Position numbers and translations under genes: made by a program
Shown: one piece after another, positions 35,611-45,473 of the stretch
Layout of the letters: each line of letters opens with the position of its first letter
How positions within the stretch are numbered: the first letter of the stretch is position 1
Notes under the pieces: model-generated
Told to the model about the DNA's origin: nothing
The model's input: the letters and a program-made list of their open reading frames with translations, nothing else
Database searches by the model: none
Source: Zhengitettix transpicula
Taxonomy: Eukaryota > Arthropoda > Insecta > Orthoptera > Tetrigidae
Length of the DNA: 64,000 nt
Assembly: GCA_037074705.1 (NCBI GenBank)
Contig: CM073590.1
Coordinates: 113,666,100 to 113,730,099, forward strand
Reading direction: 5' to 3'

Positions 35611-35870
35611 TTTTTTTCAGAGTAAAAGGCTACATGAGGGTAACCCACGTGGTGGCAACTCTCCTTTAAGAGCATAGGAAGGGATTTGAAAGGTGGGCAT
35701 GCGGTAGGGTAGCGAAGGGTTAACTGAGGCCCCGGTATATGGTTTAAGGATCCTACCCGGCATTCGCCTAAAAGTGATTCAGGACAAACCCTAAAAAATC
35801 AGGTAGGTACTTGTCCCACGCCCTTCCGATGGCGGGAGAGGGGTTTGCTGTGACCCCGAGGCTATAGATA
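35611..35870 (-). repeat. A-tailed dispersed repeat, minus copy
   Basis: Complement of the unit seen at 40736-41046 and 48935-49935. It contains GGCAACTCTCCTTTAAGAGC, ATAGGAAGGGAT, GGGTTAACTGAGGCCC, AAGGATCCTACCCGGC and GGTACTTGTCCCACGCC. Its tail side abuts TTTTTTTTTCAGAGTAAAAGG, matching the A-rich 3' tail on the other copies. Confidence 0.75.
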
Positions 35871-36127
35871 GTTTTACATGCGTATGTACATAACTAACTG
35901 CGAGCGTGGTGGTTCCTGGTGGCATTTTGTGGATAAATATATAAACAGTTGTGTAAAAAATAAATAATTCAATTTTGATAATAAAAAATCTTAGACATTT
36001 GTCTCAGACTTTAAAACACTTCACTAAAAAATGACACATTAAAAAACACTCCGCCCTATTCATGAATATAATATATAATATATTGTAATAATCGACAAGA
36101 TGACGTTAAATAAATGAGATTTGCCCC

Positions 36128-36197
36128 ACGTTGTGGAAGCCAAAATGTAATAATTAAATTAATAGAAGTTACGTTGTGGAAGCCAAAATGTAATAAT
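36128..36197. repeat. 27-bp direct repeat at an LTR/primer-site junction
   Basis: ACGTTGTGGAAGCC followed by AAAATGTAATAAT occurs at 36128-36154 and again at 36171-36197 (43-bp period). The second copy overlaps the end of LTR copy D. On the minus strand this is the LTR terminus ATTACA, then TTTTGGCTTCCACAACGT and GGGGCAAAT. Confidence 0.85.
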
Positions 36198-37126
36198 CAA
36201 ATGGAAGGATTTTTTATTAAATGGAAAGATAATTAATTAACAAACAAAAGATTCATTTATTTTGTGGCAATAACTCAAAATCAATTACAATTTAAAATTT
36301 TAGATCTCAGGACCTTCACTGGGTTTGATAATGGACACAACAAGTTGTTAAAAAAACCTTAATTAACACACAATTTATAATTCACCCACACAATATGTCG
36401 CTAGGAAGAAATTAAAAGAAAAGAAATTAACTTGACAATTAAAATAGAACTAAATCTGACTTCTATCTTTTAATTACGTTTACATAAATCATTAATTTGT
36501 AATTTGTTACTCACGTCTGTCCAGTTGGTTCCAGCATCTCTTTTGTTTTCGGAAATACACTGTTGCAAATTTTTTTTACACAGATTCTAGTATCGGCTCA
36601 CAGATTTTACACTCTTTAAGTCAACCTTGATTGGCTCCCAGGAACTCGGATGATCCTCCTTTTTGTCAGCTATCTGGTGACCGCTTGCCTTATATGAATC
36701 CTGTGATTCATAGATTTTCTAGTCTTTTTACCGCATGAGACTTAAACTGCAACTTTACTATTCCTGGCTGGCTACAGAAGTATAAACTGCACTCCTTTCC
36801 TGGCTGCTGATAGACGTGAAAACTGCTAACTTCGCGATATTTACGGGATAATATTTCCGTGAATGTTTTTTACTTTGTCTTAAATTCACCACTTTGTTTA
36901 ATGATACATTAAACAACGGCTAGTCTCTGCTCTAGACTCATTTGTTCCGTCCTCTCAAATGTCCCGTCACCAACTAACTCTTAGTGCTCTCCAGTTTTAG
37001 CGCGCATACGCCATTTTGACTTTCCGACAAAGTAACAGACAAAGTAACCATTGTCGCTTTGGAAACTCCTGCCGCTACAATTAAAATTTTATTAAAACCA
37101 ATTAACGGGCCTAATTAATTGGCATT

Positions 37127-37129
<3 letters not shown>
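36189..37129 (-). mobile_element. LTR copy D (minus), with internal leader
   Basis: A 941-bp LTR. Its minus-strand start TGTAATGCCAATTAATT is at 37129 and its end ATTACA at 36189. Beyond the end, the minus strand reads TTTTGGCTTCCACAACGTGGGGC, resembling the TGGCGCCCAACGTGGGGC primer-binding region of insect LTR elements. This is therefore a 5' LTR with a scrap of internal region, not a clean solo LTR, and flanking 4-mers differ (AAAA against ATAT). No protein-coding part remains. Its LTR start abuts an (AT)n tract. Confidence 0.8.
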
Positions 37130-37220
<91 letters not shown>

Positions 37221-37222
37221 AA
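37130..37222. repeat. (AT)n then (GA)n microsatellite
   Basis: About 41 bp of AT repeat followed by about 50 bp of GA repeat with TAGAGAGA interruptions. It directly abuts the start of LTR copy D. Confidence 0.95.
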
Positions 37223-37728
37223 GATTTCACTGCACAAATATATTTAGACTATTTTGAAACACTCTTGATGCTGCAAATGTTTTCTTAAACATTACTGCAG
37301 CTAAATTGTTCTAATCGCTTATCGGTCAGAATTAAAATTTCCCCATGTTTTTTTTTGTGGTCTCGTTTTGTTTTTAATTTGTGATCTCCTCTTCCAATAT
37401 AAGTTGGTTTTTCTTTCTTATCTCGTTTGTCTTTTCAAACTTTGTTTTCCACGTACGATTTAAATAGTGCGAAAAACCTCTCCTTCTTTCTTCTGGTTCC
37501 CAACGATTCCCATCCTAATTTATCTACCCCATCTAGCCCGCGACCATGTCTCCGTTTTACAAATTTTTCTGCTTCCCTCTGGAGTTTATCTTGGCTTTCT
37601 ATGTACCGTTTTCTATAAGAATCCCAATAGCTTGCGCCATACTCAAGTATGAGACGAATTAGAGATGTATATGCAAGTTCTTTTGATTTTCCGCTCCCCT
37701 TTTTTAATTTTATCATTACGGAATGTAA

Positions 37729-38424
37729 GGCCCGCTACACCACGGCGATTATAATTACGGCGGTAAAATTATCGTCGACGCTCAAAGAAACGAGAGATAT
37801 ACATACCAGCGATTAATATCGTATTACTAGTGCTGTGAAAAGTGTAGTTAGAAATGAACAAAGAGCAGATTCTAGCATTACTGTTATTTCGTCGTCGAAT
37901 GAAAATGAGAAGAAAAAATCGGCTGATTTTGGTACATCCAATTATTGAAGAAGAGAGGAGGTTGGAGCTTTCTACACGCTGTTTGAAGCTTTGAGGCAGG
38001 ATGACGCGAAATATGTTCAGGGTTTTATACCATAACACAGGTCTTTGTTGAATTAATGAAATAAGTATTTCATTATCTATGAGGCCATCCAAATGATTCA
38101 TATTCGAAATATGCACACAAAAGGACACAAAAGATAGGATGGCAAAAAACATTTCCATGTGAAAATTCAAATCAAGAATGAAAATAACTCCAGCGGTACA
38201 AAAACCGACCTGAGTGCAAACATACATTGCGTTGGCCACTAGTTCAAGTTGGCGATAAATTTGTCGTCGGGATGCAGAGTCATCGACCGTTTGTTCAATC
38301 TGACTTCCGCGACAATTTAGTCGCCGCGATTATTTAGCGCCCAATGTGCAAGTTCTCATTCACTTCTATGGAATACTGCGGTTACAGCGGAAGCGATTAA
38401 TTATTGCCATGTGTGTAACGGGAC
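37729..38424 (+). mobile_element. PIF/Harbinger-like DNA transposon, non-autonomous
   Basis: A 696-bp element with TAA target duplications at 37726-37728 and 38425-38427. The ends are similar inverted repeats: GGCCCGCTACACCACGGCGA at the left against the complement GTCCCGTTACACACATGGC at the right. A 3-bp TWA duplication and a Harbinger-like coding remnant inside both support this superfamily. It is inserted in the reverse-transcriptase relic described for 37435-39020. Confidence 0.8.
37854..38015 (+). pseudogene. Harbinger nuclease N-terminal remnant
   Basis: Starts at an ATG and reads MNKEQILALLLFRRRMKMRR and then LVHPIIEEERR. After a frameshift near 37970 it continues TLFEALRQDDAKYVQGF. 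This matches the start of HARBI1-like nucleases (..LLLRRRRRR..VHPI...R...G.F.TLF..LR.D..KF..YFRM). The catalytic DDE part is absent, which fits an internally deleted element mobilised by a full-length relative. Confidence 0.65.
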
Positions 38425-39029
38425 TAAGGCTTCCACTCTAAATTTGCGCTCAAAATGATCCCTCGATATTTACTTGAGGTATTTTCTCTCCATTTATGTT
38501 TTGACCTGATCGTATATTGCACTATATTTATTGAACGTTTTATTTGCTTTTTTTTTCTATTTATCTTCATTTTATTTGTTTCATACCTGCTATTTTTAGC
38601 AACTAAATCGTTTTATAATTCGCATTCATGATAAGCTCTTTTGATCTTTCTCTGGACGATACAATCGTCACAAAAAGTATAATTTTATAATTGATTATAA
38701 TTGGTAGATCATTAAAATATATCAGGAACAATAAAAGCCCGATTACTGATCCTTGCGGCACCTCTCTTGTTACTTTTTGTTCTATTGATAGTTTCTACCA
38801 ATCTCTAACGTTTGAGTTTGCCCGTTCAGAAATTTCTTAAACCAAAGCACAACACGCTTGTTCCTGGAACAATGTGACATCTTGGCTCTCACACAATTTT
38901 GCGAATCGATTGATTATAATTTTTTTTAAAAGTAATTCCTTATGAAATTTATATGAAATATTTTCAATATCAAATAAAGTTATGTAAGTTTCTTTCACTT
39001 GTGGCAATTATTTAAAAATTTCCGGTTAA

Positions 39030-40680
39030 CTGCGCCACCCTGTATTATTGAAAAAATTTGGTAATTTGTTACGTTGTACGGTCTGGAAAAAATATTGACA
39101 GGGCATTAATTGTTCTTTTTGGAAATATGTAAGAGATAAACAAATAACCAAGATCATCATGAACTTCCTTACGAACTTTAACAACTCTGGATATGATAAT
39201 AGTTCTTGTAGTCAATTCATTGACTGATTGTAACTGTTCACTATGTGTTCATGGCAAGTGTTTGCGATGTAACGAAAATGAATATGACCTAAAAGTCGAA
39301 ACTAACAACGTGTTCCTGGGACTGTTGTATGGTTTAAAAACCTTGACCAGTTTTACTATCAAAACAGTCTTTTACGTCATCAGCATACATTAAGAAATAA
39401 ATGGAATGATTTCTACCAAACAAACAATTTTTATGTATTTGTTTTTGAAAGTTTTGGTTGTAACTTTATTTAAATGTCTTGTTTATATCAATGTTTCAGT
39501 TTCTTTATTATGTGATGAGGAGAATTCAATGCATTCAATGAAGAAACAGTTTTCTTTTCTAAAAAATTACAACTTCAGTACTATGAATAAATACATAATG
39601 GTACCATATTATGGAATTATATTAGATTTATAGAATTTTGTTTCCTATTATGCCACGTAATTCGTCTTCCTGTGGGAGAAATTTCCCATTACAAGGACAG
39701 GATATCTGCGTTCCCGAGAGACTTGGCTGTTGATGGAGACGAGGCGGGCTCTTTGTTCTGTGATTCTGTCGGTCGCCAGTTTCGCTGTACCCGGATATTT
39801 CCCAGTAGACCTTCAATTATCGTGATATATCGGCAGTTATGTTCACTTATACTTTCATTACAGAATATAATTGGTCATTAATTCAATCCGAAATAAAACA
39901 GTATTTGATATTACAATAATTGTGATAAATTAGGAAAAAGAGACATAGGTGCTAGTATGTTTCCTTGAGAAGCTGTGGTTTTCATTAATAGAACAATGGA
40001 AGTCGATATACTTAAATACTGACGTAATTTAAATTAATAGTCACGTTAATTTTATTATAGCTATAAATCCAAGATAAAGGCTGTTATAACGGATGAATAT
40101 AAAACAAATTTATATATAAAAAAATTAAATCGTAAAGATAAACTAAATGTGTGTATTTCAACGTTTTAGAAAAAAAAATAGACTTACATTTAAAGTTACA
40201 TTTCACAGGAATTAAAATATGGTCAGTTTTGTTGAACATTTAAGACAAACGTTGTGTTCGCGAGTTAAAAAATTCACATTTGGGTTAAATGGCCTTTGGC
40301 TTTCTCTTCTCGCTCGATTAAATTTCGCGTTTAGCACCACTGCTGAACATAATGCCGACTGCACGAAGAAATAATTTTCAATTTCTATAAAAGCACCATC
40401 ATAAAATCAAATTTCTACCCAATTGAATTATTTTACCGTTTTTGAGAACTGTTTTTAATATATGTATATATATATAAAACACGATTTGTACGGATTGTTT
40501 ATTCGACTATTATTGACCAAGAAAGAAAATTACTCCTCGCATTAAAATATTACTTCTTCCGCACAGATCCTCAATTCGATTTTTTTCTTAAATATATTAA
40601 GCTTAATTCATCTTAAAATGTATAATATATCACAACAGGGATTTTCAAGCCACTGACTGAACCCTTCTGAAGCGCTAAGA
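39030..40680. other. Intergenic AT-rich stretch
   Basis: Small open frames at 39193-39393, 39406-39633 and 39672-39881 have no recognisable motif. A short TATATG run lies near 40460-40476. No RNA gene or transposon structure was recognised. Confidence 0.35.
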
Positions 40681-40735
40681 ATTTATCATCATCAACCAGT
40701 TGTTACAATAGATTCTTAGACTAAGACACCTAGAA

Positions 40736-41050
40736 AGGAACCCCTTGTTCGCAGGTGAGTTCTAACCTCGACAAGGTATTTCTTTCAAGTGAAATAACCC
40801 CTCTCCAGCTATCGGAAGGGTGTGGGACAAGTACCTATTGCCCGACCTACCTGATGCAGGTTTTCTATGGCTCGTCCTGCCTTATTTTTAGGCGAAAAGC
40901 GGCTAGGACGCTTAAACAATATACCGGAGGCCCTAGTTAACCTCTACCCTTCCGCATCCCCCATTTCAGATCCCTTCCTATGCTATTAAAGAGGAGTTGC
41001 CACCATGTGAATTACCCTATTGTAGCCTGTTACACTAAAAAAATTTTCTT
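40736..41050 (+). repeat. A-tailed dispersed repeat, plus copy
   Basis: Contains AACCCCTCTCCAGCTATC, GGGACAAGTACC, CCCGACCTACCTGATGCAGG, TTTTTAGGCGAAAAGCGG, CCTAGTTAACCTCTACCC, TTCCTATGCTATTAAAGAGG and a final GCCTGTTACACTAAAAAAA. It has no coding capacity. The A-rich tail suggests target-primed retroposition (SINE, or the 3' end of a non-LTR element). Confidence 0.75.
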
Positions 41051-41059
41051 TTCAGGTAA

Positions 41060-42440
41060 AATTATTATTTTAGTTAATTGTGTTGTAACATGAACGCGCA
41101 ATGTTAAAAATAAATATAAGGGATTACTATTTGAACATATAAAACACAAAAGGATTTTATTGTAACTAAACCCGACCGAAGCGATTTTATACGTCATATT
41201 TATGGAAATGAAAACATAAATGATTTAAAATATCGTAAAACAGTGAAACTTTGTGTCACTTATTCAGGTTGTTTGACTCCTGATTCGATAAGACTCTCTT
41301 TCCAAATAGGAACATACATTCACATAAACGGTCTCTTCTATTTTGTCAACCGTATCCCCTTGTAGTGGATAAATAATTTGTGAGAACATGTGGTTGCATT
41401 CTAGGTGCCTTAAACCATGACGTTACAGTAACTTAGGCATTAGTCGTATTTAAATTGTTGGCAGATGATAACTGTACCGATAAATATTTATTAATTACTG
41501 TTTTTTAATGGCTCCATTATTTTGTAAGTTAAATTTAGCATTTTTCGGTCAGTGTGAGTGCATATCTTTAAAATAAGAACTAGAGATTGAGTATTTAAAT
41601 TGAGAAACAAAACGGGAAAGGGGATACTTGTTACATACCTTGTAATGCAAGGAGACATTTAATTTCACAGTCTAAAATAACTCCTCGTTCAATTTCTGTT
41701 TTGATAGTTCATAAAATCGATCCAATTAACAAATTTATTTAAAATAAACCCTTTTTTTGGGCAGAATATTCGTACGTGAATCATGCATACAATTCCAATA
41801 CTTCTCCGATATTATGATTTAATCTAATAGTATGTTAGTTTGGAAACGTAGTTGATATGCTCAGTTTAGATTTTTTGAAAATATTAATTTTGTTTGTCAG
41901 TCCATTTACTTTGTCAAAGAATTAATCATCAAAAAAGCAAAATCTTAAATTACTGTTGAAGAACAGAGCATACATATGAATAACGTCATTGACTTAGAAA
42001 GTAAAACATTATAGTGTAGTTAAATATTACTTATTTTGACGTTATATTTATATTTAATAATTTTGCAATTTGAAGTATAATGCTATTAATCATCAGAATT
42101 TTATTTGTTTATAAGACTTAGATCTTGAATACTATATATTTATTATATCTTTCTCCTAATAATTTCTTAATCCTGTCCTGTTCAATCCCGTAAAATTCTA
42201 GATTATTAAATATTGTACTCTCGAGGAGTCAACTCAAACAATAAATGGTATTTGTGTAGCAGCTGCCATTACCGAGATGAATGGTAATAAATAGACGCAA
42301 TACGGAATTTCAGCACGAGACACAATACTTTATTTTTTAAATTTTCTAGTTTTAATTTGTCTAATTTATTCGGCTTTCTTGATGTGTTTAAAATATTATA
42401 CTCAAATATTGCTGCGTTTAATAGAAACTACTTTTTGTAA
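41060..42440. other. Intergenic AT-rich stretch
   Basis: Nothing recognisable: no open frame of 60 codons, no inverted repeat and no RNA gene. Confidence 0.4.
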
Positions 42441-42449
42441 CAGGACGCC

Positions 42450-42451
<2 letters not shown>

Positions 42452-42495
<44 letters not shown>
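42452..42495. repeat. (AT)n microsatellite
   Basis: About 44 bp of pure AT repeat after CAGGACGCCCCA. Confidence 0.95.
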
Positions 42496-42497
<2 letters not shown>

Positions 42498-42976
42498 TTT
42501 AAAGTTATTAGTTTTCTATCAAGTAACCTGTAATATTAATTATTTATAAATCCATATTGGGTGTGTTACGCAGACGGGCACAGTTCAGATTGATTTTGTT
42601 GAATTTAAATTTACGCTACGCTGAATTACAGAAAAAAATAGTACTACAACTTTCCAAACGTTTTATAATATTCATTTCCGATCGTGGTAAACGAGTTATC
42701 AGAAATTTTCATCGTGTTTCAGAAGAATCCACCTGATATTGTTATATTGTGATTATTATTTTCCTTCGATTTCTATTTAAAATGAATATAAATTATGAAT
42801 ATTTATTTTCTTTGAATGAGAGGATAATGGTTTAATTTAACCACGGGAGAATGTTAGTTGAAGAATTTACATTAATTAGTAACAAATATTCACACAAATG
42901 TTTTATTTCAACGTATAGTTAATATAAAACAATAAAAAATTGTTATACACAAGAGAACAATCGATTGTTAATTAAA

Positions 42977-42982
42977 TTTATT
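42977..42982 (-). terminator. Candidate poly(A) signal of the UNC93-like gene
   Basis: TTTATT on the plus strand, hence AATAAA on the coding strand, about 500 nt past the stop at 43480. A second one lies at 42902-42907. Either could end the 3' untranslated region. Confidence 0.3.
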
Positions 42983-43479
42983 CTAAAGTAACACACAGTT
43001 TGTATGGAACAAATGGGTAACTTCTAAAAAATAAGTAAAATGTTAGAATTATAATTGAACTTCATTTTCACAATTCGATAGACAAACTTTACTACAGCCT
43101 ATATCGCTTTTTTTTTTAAAAAAAAGATTAATACTTGCGAGGCACTTCGTTGAATCTGAGCAAAGTGACAAGAGGAATACAAAAATCAATACTGAACGTA
43201 AAACACGTACGATCTAAATATAGAAATGAAGCAGTAGTTTGGCAGTAGTAATATTAATCAAACAGTTACAAACTATTTAACAAAATAAATTGATTTAATT
43301 CTAAATATTTTTAAACAAGTTAGAGTTTACTTCTCTGCTTCGTGATCTGGAATTTGACTATGGAGTGCACAATATACACTTATTGTAAACATAGTAGCTC
43401 GTAAATGGCAGCACTGTATCGGACTAGAGGACTTAAGGAGAACATTGGAAGGCCGCAAGGACCACGCGCTGTGCTCGTC

Positions 43480-43718
43480 TCACGAAACTGTTTGGCTGCG
43501 CTGCGACAAAGCTTTCTTGTCGTCTCTCGCTTTGCAGATTTCTATGATAATGTATCCAATTATTCCCACGATTAGTAGACCCAGAACTATGTACAGCTTC
43601 ACGTCCGTGCGAAGATAGGCACTGTAGCCGTAAGCCAGGATGTAGCCCAACGATTCCCACAATCGGAAGGTGCTGTACGCTACCTTCTCTTGTCCAGGAA
43701 ACAAGATGCCACACAAAG
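43480..43718 (-). CDS. UNC93-like membrane protein, last exon
   Basis: Acceptor TGATTTTCAG just above 43718; stop at 43482-43480. With the last base of the previous exon it reads ALCGILFPGQEKVAYSTFRL and WESLGYILAYGYSAYL, matching the NALYGvLF....AF..YRLWESLGF.iAy.YS.fL signature of UNC93 proteins. Then follows a transmembrane helix LYIVLGLLIVGIIGYIIIEI and a basic cytoplasmic tail ending ...SQRSQTVS. UNC93A-type proteins are 11-12 helix members of the major facilitator fold; their substrate is not established. No disruption is seen. Confidence 0.95.
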
Positions 43719-44525
43719 CTGAAAATCAGATAAATTAATCCTCGTGTGAATGTGTATTCCTGAAATTGAACACATTTTAACAGTACATATCATACTATAA
43801 AGGCCAATCGTGTCATAAATGTAACGGAAATAAACGCCAGAGGGACAAGCCAAGTTCAGTTATATTATTTTACTGCCCGGGTATTTATTGATATAAGTCC
43901 GAAAAAGTATTTAACTCCACATTAAGCTATTAGTCGAGAAGTGATTTATCGTACCTACCCAGAGGGATCATAATCCATCAGTGCCCTTAGAGAAGCATAA
44001 ATACTCCCGGTACCAAATATTATAAAAAATACTCTTGAAAAAAATCTACTCGGTACCATAATGGAGTCAAAAATACACGCACTGCCTTACCTGAGTTAAT
44101 TATATATGCCCTAAGCAAGTTAAATTTTATTCCAGAGTGTAAAAAATACTCCTGATACCATTAAGAGTATTTTTTAAATTTTTAAAAAATAAAATTATTT
44201 GCCATACATTAAGAGAGTAAAAATGAGTCAAAATTACTTTCGGTTCCTTAAGAGAGTTAATAACACTCGCGGTCTGCAAAGAGAATCATAAATACTCACT
44301 TCATAAGGTTAAAGATATCTACTCAGATATATAAATTATGATCCATTAATCAGAATTCGCATACTTCGTAGAAAGAAACAGGCGTAATATGTTCTAAAAG
44401 TAAGGAACTCATTAATTTTACTAATCACAAATATCAATATCTCTTCAACACCAGGAATTTCGTACAGCAACTGTAATGAAATGAATTATTTACATGTAAC
44501 TGATCGTTGGGAAAGGCAATATTAC
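43719..44525 (-). other. UNC93 intron with diverged tandem repeat
   Basis: Between about 43960 and 44330, AT-rich units of roughly 55-65 bp recur with a shared AAATACTC, GGTACC and GAGTA pattern (for example AAATACTCCCGGTACCA near 43998 and AATACTCCTGATACCATTA near 44147). The rest is featureless. Confidence 0.45.
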
Positions 44526-44529
44526 ATAT

Positions 44530-45469
44530 TGCAATGCCAATTAATTAGGACATTAATTGTTTCAACATAAAAATCTAAATTGTTTGAGATACCCATTATA
44601 GCGACGGGAGCTTTGGAACAACAATAGAAAACCCGGCTCTGTTACTTTGTCGGAAGGTCCGTCAAATGGCGTATGCGCACTCAAATTGCGAGACGAGAGT
44701 ACAGTTCGCAGGGAGATATGGTGAGATACAGTTCACGGAAAGACCTCGTCGAGGTATAACAGTTTTTGGAAGGAGAATTCAACAGGGTTGGCAATTGGCA
44801 GGGCAAAGTAAAGCATTAATAAAAGTATAACGTCGAAACCTGCTAAGAAAAAGCAGTTTTTGTGTCCATAGCCGTCCAGAAATAGCAAAAGTTTCGGTTT
44901 AAGTCCGGAACAATAAAGACTACCCAATCGACAAATCGCAGAATTTATCTAAGGCGAACGGTCAACCGATAGATGACGAAAGGAGGTTCATCCGAGTTCC
45001 TGACATCATATAAAATTTTGGCTTAAAAATTTGGTGTAGAATCTCTGAGTATAGAAGCAGTGTAAAACCCGCAATAGTGTTTCGAAAATGGAAGGTACGC
45101 TGGAATGATGGGCAGACGTGAGTAACAATTAAAAAACAATTAATTATGTAAACGTAATTGAAAGATAGCCGTCAGATTTCGTTCTCTTTTTGATTAAAAT
45201 TGTTAATCAGAGTCAATATTTTTACTTTTAATTTCGTTCACAATTAAGTTTCACTCTAGTTTAATTGACGAGTAAATCTCTTCTCTTTTAATTGTGTTTT
45301 GTTGTTGATAAGATTATAAATATTATTGATTTGTCCAAACCCAGTGAAGACCCTGAGAAATTAAATATTATAAATTTGTAATTGATTGAGTTATTGCCAC
45401 AATAAAAATTATTGTTAGTCAATTTTATTAATCTTTCATTTAATAAACGACCATTATTTGTACATTACA
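44530..45469 (+). mobile_element. Solo LTR copy E with ATAT target duplication
   Basis: A 940-bp element starting TGCAATGCCAATTAATTAGG and ending GTACATTACA. ATAT flanks both sides (44526-44529 and 45470-45473). It shares TTACTTTGTCGGAAGG, GGCGTATGCGCACTCAAATT, ATTGAAAGATAGCCGTCAG, TTTCGTTCTCTTT and CCAAACCCAGTGAAGACCC with copies C and D. It is antisense to the UNC93-like gene, in its last intron. There is no coding content. Confidence 0.85.
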
Positions 45470-45473
45470 ATAT

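Larger units (their letters stand above)
37435..39020 (-). pseudogene. Non-LTR reverse-transcriptase relic split by an insertion
   Basis: Minus-strand blocks in order: KELLLKKI (about 38940), RVVLWFKKFLNGQTQTLE (about 38850), VPQGSVIGLLLFLIYFNDL (about 38765-38710), then SKYRGIILSANLEWK at about 38480-38435. After a 0.7 kb insertion comes KELAYTSLIRLILEYGASYW (37680-37620) with the RR.KERFFALFKSY tail. This is a CR1/Jockey-like reverse transcriptase; related sequences are common in cockroaches and termites. It carries stops and deletions (no intact YADD) and is dead. The relic is older than the insertion at 37729-38424. Confidence 0.8.

Noticed and set aside
37769..38239. 156-codon minus-strand open frame
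   Set aside because: It lies across the Harbinger-like element antisense to its nuclease remnant, with no recognisable motif and no splice or start context.
43433..43714. 93-codon minus frame overlapping the last UNC93 exon
   Set aside because: Out-of-frame shadow of the real exon 43718-43480.
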